NCBI GenBank assembly: GCA_964526295.1
Contig: CAZGKW010000061.1
Location: forward strand, 1-21,738
Reading direction: 5' to 3'
Length of the DNA stretch: 21,738 bases
From: CAZGKW01 sp964526295
GTDB lineage: Bacteria; Planctomycetota; Phycisphaerae; FEN-1346
Shown here piece by piece: positions 1 to 6,023 of the stretch. Within the stretch, counting starts at the first letter, position 1. Each line of letters begins with the position of its first letter. The notes below the pieces were generated by a model, which made no database searches, was not told where the DNA came from, and worked only from the letters and a program-made list of their open reading frames with translations. The position numbers and the translations under genes were made by a program.

Positions 1-64
1 GGCGTCGCCGGCGGGCCAGCAGCCCCGCCACGCCCAGGGCCCAGGATGCGGTTTCAGGCGACAT
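1..64 (-). CDS. Possible 5' end of a downstream gene, cut by window edge
   Basis: On the minus strand an ATG at 64-62 overlaps the sulfatase stop (ATGTCGCCTGA) and opens a frame that runs off the left edge. The visible peptide begins M-SPETASWALGVAGLLA and then reads RRRR. A short hydrophobic stretch followed by arginines could be the N-terminal membrane segment of the next gene of a sulfatase operon. It also looks like the tail of a PEP-CTERM sorting signal, in +1 frame relative to the sulfatase. No good ribosome binding site lies close upstream (a GGAG sits about 20 bases away). Only about 21 codons are visible, so chance in a GC-rich frame is possible. Confidence 0.25.
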   Translation of the reverse strand, partial: MSPETASWALGVAGLLARRRR

Positions 65-1559
65 CCGGCAGATTCAGAGGATCTCCTGCCCGCTCCTGCC
101 AGGCCCGGATGCGGGCCACGAGGTCTCCAATCCGCCCCCTCTCTGACGGATCGCGGGCCAGGTTCCGACTCTCCAGGGGGTCCTCGGCCAGGTGGTACAG
201 CTCGTGCTCGCCGATACGGCTCCAGTTCAGCTTCCACCCGTCGGGCGTCACAACCGTGCGGATGTCATCGGCGCAGGAGGCCCGGACCCGCTCGACCGGC
301 CCGACCTCGGCGGCATAGGGCGGCAGATTGGCGGCCGCGGGCTGCCCCCGGGCGTCGAGGCGGTCCCACTTGGCCGCGTGCGTCCACTCGATGAACACGT
401 CCTTCGCGAGGCGGCCGTCCCCGCCCTGCAGGGCCGACCGCAGGCTCCTGCCGTGCAGGTGCCCCGGCACGGGCCGGCCCATCAGGTCCAGGAGCGTCGG
501 CACGAGGTCGATCTGGCTGACCGGCCCGGCGACCCGCCGCCCTTCAGTCTGCCCGGGTCGGCGCACCAGGAGCGGCACCCGCGACGATTCCTCGAACATG
601 TGCCCTTTGCCAAGCAGCCGGTGGCCGGCCATCAGGTCGCCGTGGTCGCTGGTGAAGACGACGATCGTCCGTTCGTCGAGGCCGCACTCGCGGAGGGTGT
701 CGAGGACCCGCCCGACGTGGGTGTCGACGAGGCTCACGAGGCCCCAGTACCACGAGATGAGGTCCCTCCACCCGGCCTCGTCGGGCAAGGGGTCGCCCTC
801 GAACCCCTCCCTCAGGTAGCGCTGGGCCGCCAGGCAGGCGTGCAGCGTATGGACCTCGGGCGAGGGGAACTCGAAGTTGGCCGGCACGGTCACCTCGGCC
901 GGGTCGTACTGGCCGTCGCGGCAGCCGTGGAACGGCATGTGGGGCTCGAGGAAGTTGACGTAGAGGACCCACGGCCGGTCCCGGTTTTCGCGGATGAAAC
1001 GGCTCGCCTCCCGCCCCAGGAACGCCGGCCGCGAGTCCTCCTCCGGCAGGCGGGCGAGCTGTCTCCGAAAGAACCGCGAGGCGATCTCCGGCGGCAGGTC
1101 CACCGGGTCGGGCTCGTAGCCCCGGGCGATGAGGTAGTGATGGTAGGCGGACCGCTCGGCCTGGTCCCGGTCGGGCGCGTAGTAGGCGTGATAGGTGTCC
1201 TCGGTGGCCCGCCACTCGGTGAACCCGTGCTGGGCGAAGATCTCGTCGCCCAGGTGCCACTTGCCGTGGTGGGCACAGACGTAGTCGCCGCCCTCGAGCA
1301 TCTCGGGCAGGCACCGGACGTTGCGCGGCAGGGGGATGTTGTTCTCCGTCAGGCCCGTCGCGTGCGGATAGAGGCCCGTCAGGAGGCTCGACCTCGACGG
1401 CGTGCAGACCGGCTGCGTGACGTAGGCCTGCTCGAAAAGGGTGGACCGGGCGGCCAGGCGATCGAGGTTTGGCGTCTCGATGCGGCCGTTGCCGTAGGCC
1501 CCAAGCGTGTCCCAGCGCTGCTCGTCGGTGTAGAGGAACAACAGGTTGGGTGGGGGCAT
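54..1559 (-). CDS. Sulfatase (formylglycine-dependent, cytoplasmic)
   Basis: A type I sulfatase of the alkaline phosphatase superfamily that should hydrolyse a sulfate ester; the substrate cannot be read from the sequence. The 501 residues begin with the metal-binding strand NLLFLYTDEQR. The maturation site is C-T-P-S-R with Cys52 as the residue converted to formylglycine, followed by SSLLTGLYP. GKWHLGD and FTSDHGD further on are the usual metal and sulfate ligand motifs. There is no signal peptide, so it probably works in the cytoplasm on imported sugars or small esters, unlike most planctomycete sulfatases, which are exported. The start is ATG at 1559 with GGGAGG about 11 bases upstream. 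It lies 49 bp downstream of ackA on the same strand and may be co-transcribed. No sulfatase-maturing enzyme is in the window. The family call is firm; the substrate is unknown. Confidence 0.95.
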   Translation of the reverse strand: MPPPNLLFLYTDEQRWDTLGAYGNGRIETPNLDRLAARSTLFEQAYVTQPVCTPSRSSLLTGLYPHATGLTENNIPLPRNVRCLPEMLEGGDYVCAHHGKWHLGDEIFAQHGFTEWRATEDTYHAYYAPDRDQAERSAYHHYLIARGYEPDPVDLPPEIASRFFRRQLARLPEEDSRPAFLGREASRFIRENRDRPWVLYVNFLEPHMPFHGCRDGQYDPAEVTVPANFEFPSPEVHTLHACLAAQRYLREGFEGDPLPDEAGWRDLISWYWGLVSLVDTHVGRVLDTLRECGLDERTIVVFTSDHGDLMAGHRLLGKGHMFEESSRVPLLVRRPGQTEGRRVAGPVSQIDLVPTLLDLMGRPVPGHLHGRSLRSALQGGDGRLAKDVFIEWTHAAKWDRLDARGQPAAANLPPYAAEVGPVERVRASCADDIRTVVTPDGWKLNWSRIGEHELYHLAEDPLESRNLARDPSERGRIGDLVARIRAWQERAGDPLNLPDVA

Positions 1560-1608
1560 GAAAGCTCAGTCCTCCCGTGAGGCTGTTCTGCGCCAGGTCC
1601 TTGGCGGC

Positions 1609-2871
1609 TCAGGTCGGCGTCCGCCCCAGGCCTCGCGCGATCCGTGCCGTGTCCCGCGCGATCATCGCTTCCTCGTCGGTCGGGACGACGAAGATCCGCC
1701 TCGCGGACCCTTCGGCCGCCAGGTCGCGCGGCCCGTCTTCCCGGGCGGCGTTCCGGTCCACATCGAGGACGTACCCCAGCGGCTCCAGGCCCCGGCAGGT
1801 CCGGTCGCGGATGGCCGAGGCATTCTCCCCGATGCCGCCCGTAAAGACCAGGGCGTCGACGCGGCCGAGGACGGCCGTGTAGGCCCCGACGTACTTGCGG
1901 AGGCGGCGGCAGAAGATGGCCACGGCCAGCTCGGCCCGCTCTTGCCCCTCGGCGGCCGCCGCCAGCACCTCGCGCATGTCGTTGGAGACGCCCGAGACGC
2001 CCAGGAGGCCGCTCTCGCGGTTCAGCATGCGGTCGATTGCATCGACGTCCATATCGAGGGTCCGGGCGAGGTGAAAGACGATCGCCGGGTCCACGTCGCC
2101 GCTTCGCGTGCCCATGACGAGGCCCTCGAGGGGCGTCAGGCCCATCGACGTGTCGACGCTTCGCCCCTCCCGGACGGCCGTGATGCTGCACCCGTTGCCG
2201 AGGTGGGCCGTGATCAGGTTCGCCTCGTCGGGGGGCTTGCCGAGCCGCTTCGCCGCCTCCAGCGAGACGTACCGATGGCTCGTGCCGTGGAACCCGTACC
2301 GCCGGACGCCGTGCTCGGCGTAGAGGTCGTACGGCAGGGCGTAGAGATACGCCTCGGGGGGAATGGTCTGGTGGAACGCCGTGTCGAAGACGGCGACGTG
2401 CGGGACATCGGGCATCCGCTCCGTGGCGGCCCGGATGCCGACGAGGTTCGGCGGGTTGTGCAGCGGCGCGAGCGGCACGCACGCCTCGATGGCCGAAAGG
2501 ACGTCCTCGTCGATGGGACAGCTCTCGGTGAAGCGCTCCGCCCCGTGGACGACCCGGTGACCGACCGCGTCGATGCGTGAAAGGTCCTCCAGGACGGGCC
2601 CGGCCGCGCGGTCGCCGCCCGCCCCCTCGGCGGGCCCGCCCCTGCCGGTCAGGCACTCGACCACGGCGGCGAACCCGGCCCGGTGGTCGGGGGCCTCGAC
2701 GGCCCGTTCGCGGCGGTCGCCGCCCGCTTCGCAGACGGCCCGGCTCTCGTCCTCGCCGATCCGCTCGACCTGGCCCGTGGCCACGAGGCGACCGTCGTCG
2801 GCCCCGTCCGCCATCCGATACAGCGAATACTTGATGCTGGACGAGCCGCAGTTGACCACCAGAACGTTCAC
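1609..2871 (-). CDS. ackA: Acetate kinase
   Basis: Converts acetate and ATP to acetyl phosphate and ADP, usually run in reverse for substrate-level ATP formation in the Pta-AckA pathway. The protein is 420 residues, slightly above the usual 400, with a Gly/Asp/Arg-rich stretch around 78-93. Both family signatures are present: N7-C-G-S-S-S-I-K at the start and VFDTAFHQTIPPEAY at 161-175. Residues matching the known active site are R106 (GHRVVHG), D163, H195 (FHGTSH), R256 (MGTRSGD) and E400, plus FTGGIGENA near 343-351. The start is GTG at 2871, fixed by MNVLVVNCGS; the Shine-Dalgarno is weak. No phosphotransacetylase gene is adjacent. It lies 100 bp downstream of the DUF4870 gene, with a stem-loop in between, and 49 bp upstream of the sulfatase. 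Confidence 0.97.
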   Translation of the reverse strand: MNVLVVNCGSSSIKYSLYRMADGADDGRLVATGQVERIGEDESRAVCEAGGDRRERAVEAPDHRAGFAAVVECLTGRGGPAEGAGGDRAAGPVLEDLSRIDAVGHRVVHGAERFTESCPIDEDVLSAIEACVPLAPLHNPPNLVGIRAATERMPDVPHVAVFDTAFHQTIPPEAYLYALPYDLYAEHGVRRYGFHGTSHRYVSLEAAKRLGKPPDEANLITAHLGNGCSITAVREGRSVDTSMGLTPLEGLVMGTRSGDVDPAIVFHLARTLDMDVDAIDRMLNRESGLLGVSGVSNDMREVLAAAAEGQERAELAVAIFCRRLRKYVGAYTAVLGRVDALVFTGGIGENASAIRDRTCRGLEPLGYVLDVDRNAAREDGPRDLAAEGSARRIFVVPTDEEAMIARDTARIARGLGRTPT

Positions 2872-2902
2872 GGGCGGATGGCTCCGGACCTCTCAAAGCA
2901 TA

Positions 2903-2946
2903 CGAGGGGGCGGAAGCCTCACGCGGCAAGGCTCCCCACCCCCTCG
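2903..2946 (-). terminator. Stem-loop between DUF4870 gene and ackA
   Basis: An inverted repeat: CGAGGGGG at 2903-2910 pairs with CCCCCTCG at 2939-2946, and an inner AGCCT/AGGCT pair extends the stem across a small internal loop. It begins about 26 bases past the DUF4870 stop. There is no U-run after it on the minus strand (TATGCTTTGAG), so it may be a weak or factor-assisted terminator, or a processing site between two co-transcribed genes. Confidence 0.35.
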
Positions 2947-2971
2947 CTCTCGCGGCACGTTAGCGGCACGG

Positions 2972-3553
2972 TCAGGACAGGGACTTCCGGACCCACGGGC
3001 CGACCCAGTAGTACTCGAAGTCCTCCCCGTTCGAGATCTTGATGGCCGCCACGATCGAGTAGGCCATCGCTCCGTACCAGGCCACTGCGGCGAGGAAGAA
3101 TGGCACACAGAGGAGGAACCCCAGGATGGCCATAACCAGGGCGGTCCCGGCGGCGAACAGGTGGAGGAACATGCACTGCTTCGCATGGAACGCGACGAAC
3201 GGCGATTCGTCCTTCTTAAGGAGCCACACCACCAGCGGCCCGATGACGTTGGCGAACGGAACGTGCAGAAGGCCCGCCAGGGCCGCCAGGTGGCCGATCA
3301 TGGCCCAGGTCTTCTCGTCCTTGCTGACGCCCATGGTCTGGAGCTCGGGCGGCATCTCGTCCCCGGCTGGAGGGACGGTCCCCTCCGGGGGAGGCGGCGG
3401 GGGCGGGCCGCCGGACGGTCCGCCTGCGGGCCCTTCCCCGCCGGGGGGCGGCGGCCCCTGGCCGCTCGGTTCGGGGCCCTGCTCGGGCGAGGGCTGCTCG
3501 GGAACGTCGGAGGGCGTTTCGTCGGACTTCTCGGAAGGGCCATGCTCCGCCAT
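2972..3553 (-). CDS. DUF4870 (Tic20-like) membrane protein with disordered N-terminus
   Basis: A small integral membrane protein of the DUF4870 family, whose function is unknown. The C-terminal 110 residues carry the family pattern: SKDEKTWAMIGHLAALAGLL, then IGPLVVWLLKKDESPFVAFHAKQ, then two hydrophobic segments and the end NGEDFEYYWVGPWVRKSL. The first 80 or so residues are Pro/Gly/Glu-rich, low complexity and probably disordered, so the protein (193 aa) is longer than typical members of about 110. The start at ATG 3553 was chosen over an upstream in-frame ATG at 3676 because AGGAGA lies about 7 bases before it and because the -35 element of a good promoter (3647-3676) covers the farther ATG. 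It is the first gene of the minus-strand block. Confidence 0.85.
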   Translation of the reverse strand: MAEHGPSEKSDETPSDVPEQPSPEQGPEPSGQGPPPPGGEGPAGGPSGGPPPPPPPEGTVPPAGDEMPPELQTMGVSKDEKTWAMIGHLAALAGLLHVPFANVIGPLVVWLLKKDESPFVAFHAKQCMFLHLFAAGTALVMAILGFLLCVPFFLAAVAWYGAMAYSIVAAIKISNGEDFEYYWVGPWVRKSLS

Positions 3554-3646
3554 CGGAGGTCTCCTTTCGCGGCTCGGCATCAGCGGCGGAACCGGCGCCG
3601 CCGACGCCTGGCGGCTGCCGGAACGGTCCCTCGGGCGCCTTGTGCG

Positions 3647-3676
3647 AGTATAGAGTGGCCCCGACGGGGGTGTCAA
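3647..3676 (-). promoter_or_regulatory. Sigma70-type promoter for the DUF4870 gene
   Basis: On the minus strand TTGACA (3676-3671) is followed by an 18-base spacer and TATACT (3652-3647). The -35 is a perfect consensus and the -10 matches five of six bases. The predicted transcription start is near 3640, giving a leader of about 85 bases. The spacer contains the dyad CCCCG-T-CGGGG, a possible operator. Confidence 0.7.
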
Positions 3677-3836
3677 CTGTCTGGCCGATCGAGGGCGGAC
3701 GCTCGGCCGGCAGGATTTGGCCTAACCCGAGGCGACCGTTCGGACCGATAACACCCGTGCCACGGGCCAAATCGACGCTCCTGCCCCGCCGTCCCCGTGC
3801 CGGAGGATGCCCGTCCCCGCGAGGAGTTCCGCCCGG

Positions 3837-4454
3837 ATGTGGGTCTCGCGACACCCCGCCGGTCTGTTGTCGGCGGCCGTTCTGACAGTGCTCGCCGGGG
3901 TGGCCGGGCTCCGGCTGGCGACGCCCTGGCTCGGGGGGTCCCCGCAGGCTTCCGCCCAGGCGAACGACCGCGCCGCCGAGGACGACGCTGCGGGGCCTGC
4001 CGACGCGTCGCCGGCCCTTGCGGACCTGGCCCGGCGGCTTCGGTCGGAGCGGCTGGCCCTGGCGGCCGCGCGGAAGCGGGTGGCCGCCCTCCTGGCCGAG
4101 GCGGAGGCCTGCGACCGCCGGGCGGCCCTGTTGCACGAGATGCTCGAGGCGGGCCGTCTGACCGAGGAGCCGGCATTTCTTCGGGAGGAGGCGTCTGTGC
4201 GGGCCCTCCAAGGGCTCCTGCGGGAGGTGTCGGTCCGGTCGGCGCCGACCGGGGCCGAGCGGGACCGCCTGTCGGACGCCGAGGCCATCGCCCGGGAGCG
4301 GCTTCGCCTCAAGCTCCGCCTCCTCGAGGGGGCGATGGAAGCCGAGGCCCGACGCCGGCGGGACGAAGCGGCCGCCCTCCGGGCCGCCACACGCGGGAAG
4401 GCCGAGGACCTGCGCCAGGACCGGGCCAGCCTTCTCCGCCGGCTCGAACCGTGA
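3837..4454 (+). CDS. Membrane-anchored coiled-coil protein of unknown function
   Basis: I do not recognise a family. The 205-residue protein has one hydrophobic segment at about residues 8-25 (GLLSAAVLTVLAGVAGL), which may be a signal anchor or a signal peptide cut after ASA near residue 40. A polar linker follows, then long Ala/Leu/Arg/Glu-rich helices with heptad-like spacing (about 50-105 and 135-205), so the rest is probably a coiled coil outside the cytoplasm. ATG 3837 is preferred because GAGGAG lies 10 bases upstream; the in-frame ATG at 3807 has GGAGG directly abutting it, which cannot work as a normal site. It is divergent from the DUF4870 gene across about 280 bp. It could be a scaffold or an envelope-spanning partner; no partner gene is evident. 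Confidence 0.7.
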   Translation: MWVSRHPAGLLSAAVLTVLAGVAGLRLATPWLGGSPQASAQANDRAAEDDAAGPADASPALADLARRLRSERLALAAARKRVAALLAEAEACDRRAALLHEMLEAGRLTEEPAFLREEASVRALQGLLREVSVRSAPTGAERDRLSDAEAIARERLRLKLRLLEGAMEAEARRRRDEAAALRAATRGKAEDLRQDRASLLRRLEP

Positions 4455-4463
4455 CGCAGCGCG

Positions 4464-4502
4464 GCGGGGGGGGCCCGACCCCCGCTTGGCGGCAGTTTTT
4501 TT
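4464..4502 (+). terminator. Terminator-like stem-loop and T-tract
   Basis: Nine bases after the coiled-coil gene, GCGGGGG (4464-4470) pairs with CCCCCGC (4479-4485). A smaller CCGC-TTG-GCGG stem (4482-4492) abuts the T7 tract at 4496-4502. This is the only U-rich terminator-like signal I see in the window. The 10-base gap between the larger stem and the T-tract is longer than ideal. Confidence 0.45.
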
Positions 4503-4520
4503 CGCGTTTTTTCGCGTTTT
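4496..4520 (+). promoter_or_regulatory. Phased T-tracts upstream of a promoter
   Basis: T7, T6 and T4 runs (4496-4502, 4507-4512, 4517-4520) are separated by CGCG and start 10-11 bases apart, close to one helical turn. Such phasing normally gives intrinsic DNA curvature. The tract lies 15 bases upstream of the -35 box at 4535, where an UP-element or bent-DNA activator would sit. It could also be just the terminator tail of the previous gene. Confidence 0.4.
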
Positions 4521-4534
4521 GGCGAAGATTCCGT

Positions 4535-4563
4535 TTGGCAGGGCCCGAAATGCGAGGTATACT
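4535..4563 (+). promoter_or_regulatory. Sigma70-type promoter for the first PilZ gene
   Basis: TTGGCA (4535-4540), a 17-base spacer and TATACT (4558-4563). Each hexamer matches five of six consensus bases. The predicted start near 4570 leaves a leader of about 94 bases before ATG 4664. Confidence 0.65.
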
Positions 4564-4663
4564 CGTCGTAGCGTCCGGGCAGGTTCGAAAATACAGTTTG
4601 TAGCGGCTGTCTGCCGGAGGTCGCAGCGGGGTTTTCGGCCCCACGGCGGTCAAGGGAGAGTCG

Positions 4664-5005
4664 ATGAGCCGCTTGCCCGATGGGGTGCGCGATCGCCGCC
4701 AGTTTCCGCGTGCCCGACTCGAACTTCCCGTGACCGTCGTTCGCCAGGACACCCCCCTCGACTCTCGCGACCGCGTGGTCCGAATGCACGTGCTTGACGT
4801 GTCGCGGGGGGGCCTGCTGGCGGCTTCGGCGGAGGCCCTGGACGCCCGCGAACCCGTCGTGGTGTTCTTCCCCCCGATGGGCCCGCGACGCGGACGCGAC
4901 ACCCACGGCCGGGTGGTCCGCTGCCACGAGATACAAGACAAGTACCGCGTGGGCATCGAGTTCCACGAGCCGTGGCCGGAGCACGAGGCCGTGCGGCCTG
5001 GCTAG
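4664..5005 (+). CDS. Single-domain PilZ protein (first)
   Basis: A stand-alone PilZ domain of 113 residues, the classical cyclic-di-GMP receptor fold, probably a soluble adaptor acting on partner proteins. Both ligand-binding motifs are present: RxxxR as R12-Q-F-P-R16 and DxSxxG as D45-V-S-R-G-G50. The C-terminal strands include GRVVRC and RVGIEFHE, as in PilZ domains. The start at ATG 4664 has GGGAG about 5 bases upstream. It has its own promoter at 4535-4563 and is followed by stem-loops from 5023. A second PilZ gene comes 400 bp later. Ligand binding is inferred from the motifs; the target process (motility, exopolysaccharide or other) cannot be read here. Confidence 0.88.
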   Translation: MSRLPDGVRDRRQFPRARLELPVTVVRQDTPLDSRDRVVRMHVLDVSRGGLLAASAEALDAREPVVVFFPPMGPRRGRDTHGRVVRCHEIQDKYRVGIEFHEPWPEHEAVRPG

Positions 5006-5020
5006 TGCAGGACCGGCGTT

Positions 5021-5051
5021 CCGGGCCGCAGGCCAAAGCGTCTGCGGCCGG
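5021..5051 (+). terminator. Stem-loop after first PilZ gene
   Basis: GGCCGCAG (5024-5031) pairs perfectly with CTGCGGCC (5042-5049); outer C/G pairs extend the stem past a one-base bulge. The loop is about 10 bases. It begins 15 bases after the PilZ stop. No U-tract follows, so it may be a GC-type terminator or an mRNA 3'-end stabiliser. Confidence 0.4.
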
Positions 5052-5080
5052 AGCAAAACGCCTGACAACCTGCTGAAGTC

Positions 5081-5099
5081 GCCTGTCTCTCAGACGGGC
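5081..5099 (+). terminator. Hairpin with 3-base loop
   Basis: GCCTGTCT (5081-5088) and AGACGGGC (5092-5099) form an 8-bp stem with one G-U pair and the loop CTC. No U-run follows. TCAGAC (5090-5095) can instead pair with GTCTGA (5113-5118), so the hairpin may be one of two alternative folds. Confidence 0.35.
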
Positions 5100-5275
5100 C
5101 GTCAACAAGGGGGTCTGACGGTCTCAGGGGTCGCCGTGTCCCCGGACCGCCCGACCTCCGAGTCGCGGCAAGGAAAGGCGCCGCCCATGACGGCCCGAGG
5201 CCCGCCCGATCGGCCGTTTCCGCGTTGAGACCCGCCGGAGAGGGGTGTCTGTCGGGAACGAATCCGGAGACTCAT

Positions 5276-5303
5276 TTGCTTTCGGCTGATTGTGAGCCAT
5301 AAT
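5276..5303 (+). promoter_or_regulatory. Promoter candidate for the second PilZ gene
   Basis: TTGCTT (5276-5281), a 16-base spacer and CATAAT (5298-5303). The predicted start near 5310 gives a leader of about 95 bases that would contain the dyad at 5340-5355. Confidence 0.5.
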
Positions 5304-5339
5304 TTGCGGGAGCGAGAGTAAAGATGCGCCGGGCAAAGG

Positions 5340-5355
5340 CCGATAACCTTATCGG
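5340..5355. promoter_or_regulatory. Perfect dyad, possible operator or leader hairpin
   Basis: CCGATAA-CC-TTATCGG has two perfect 7-bp arms. It lies 50 bases upstream of the second PilZ start and downstream of the predicted promoter. As DNA it fits a dimeric repressor site; as RNA it could form a small hairpin in the leader. No regulator gene is adjacent to help decide. Confidence 0.35.
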
Positions 5356-5405
5356 ACCGGGCCCGGGGGTGCTGGAACGGCCCGAGCGCATCTGAGTGGG
5401 TTTCC

Positions 5406-5837
5406 ATGGTGGCTAAGCCGGCCCTTGACAACCCGAAGCGCCCCAAACGGGACAGGCGAGAGCACGGCCGTTTCGGCACGCGTCTGTCGGTGACGACGGT
5501 CCGGGAGGACCTCGGTCCGCAGCGAGCGACGCATTGTCGGCTCGATCTGGAGGACTTTTCGCTGGGCGGCCTGCGGGCCACGAGCCCGGTCCGCCTCAAG
5601 GTTGACGAGCGGCTTCAGCTCCGCTTCGAGGCCAACAGCTATCATCCGCCGCTCGTCCTGACCGGAAGGGTCCGCCATTGCCGCCGGACCGACGACCGGT
5701 ACGAGGTGGGCATCGAGTTCTGCCAGACCGGCCCGGACCCGGCGACGTCGCCCTATCGGCAACTGCCCCGTTTCTTCAGCATGGCCCACCGTGGGGGGGA
5801 GAGCAAACAGCCGTTCGAGACCCTCAAGGAGCTGTGA
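5406..5837 (+). CDS. Single-domain PilZ protein (second)
   Basis: A 143-residue PilZ-domain protein, a candidate cyclic-di-GMP receptor. RxxxR is R18-E-H-G-R22 and DxSxxG is D50-F-S-L-G-G55. VGIEF near residue 100 is the same final strand as in the first PilZ protein. Compared with the first copy it has a longer basic N-terminus and about 35 extra C-terminal residues (SPYRQLPRFFSMAHRGG and onward) that could contact a partner. The start at ATG 5406 has only a weak GAGTGGG upstream. The two PilZ proteins are divergent rather than a recent duplication. It is followed 186 bp later by the radical SAM gene, which has its own promoter candidates. Confidence 0.85.
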   Translation: MVAKPALDNPKRPKRDRREHGRFGTRLSVTTVREDLGPQRATHCRLDLEDFSLGGLRATSPVRLKVDERLQLRFEANSYHPPLVLTGRVRHCRRTDDRYEVGIEFCQTGPDPATSPYRQLPRFFSMAHRGGESKQPFETLKEL

Positions 5838-5929
5838 GGGCCCGTTTGCTTCGTCCCGACGATGCGGGTCGCACCGGCCGGACCCGGCCGCGGGCCCGTA
5901 GTCCCGCTGTGCGACTATCCATGTTTTTC

Positions 5930-5973
5930 TTGCGTTAACGCGCCTTGCCTGCGATACTCCGGCCCGCTATCAT
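5930..5973 (+). promoter_or_regulatory. Two overlapping promoter candidates with a palindrome
   Basis: TTGCGT (5930-5935) with a 17-base spacer to GATACT (5953-5958), and TTGCCT (5945-5950) with a 17-base spacer to TATCAT (5968-5973). The 10-bp perfect palindrome GCGTTAACGC (5932-5941) overlaps the first -35 and could be an operator. Predicted starts leave a leader of about 45-60 bases before the radical SAM gene. Confidence 0.45.
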
Positions 5974-6023
5974 ACGTGAAGCGTTTCCTCCGGGCGGCGG
6001 TGCGGCGGGAAGGAGCCTTCCAG

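Larger units (their letters stand above)
5006..5405 (+). other. Non-coding, stem-loop-rich spacer between two PilZ genes
   Basis: 400 bases without a convincing gene. From left to right it holds a bulged stem-loop at 5021-5051, a hairpin at 5081-5099 that competes with alternative stems up to 5121, a 13-codon mini-ORF at 5187-5228 with a GGAAAGG upstream, a promoter candidate at 5276-5303 and a 16-base dyad at 5340-5355. I could not match it to a known riboswitch, including the cyclic-di-GMP GEMM motifs. Confidence 0.5.

Noticed and set aside
192..1580. A 462-codon open frame on the plus strand opposite the sulfatase
   Set aside because: It is a GC-rich antisense shadow: no family features, composition dominated by Arg, Pro, Gly, Val and Ala, and the opposite strand encodes an intact sulfatase.
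5187..5228. A 13-codon mini-ORF with GGAAAGG upstream, a possible leader peptide
   Set aside because: Too short to support, with no run of a single amino acid and no clear attenuator directly after it; mentioned only as part of the spacer.
5006..5405. A cyclic-di-GMP (GEMM) or cobalamin riboswitch near the PilZ and B12 radical SAM genes
   Set aside because: I looked for the conserved cores and did not find them; only generic stems are visible.
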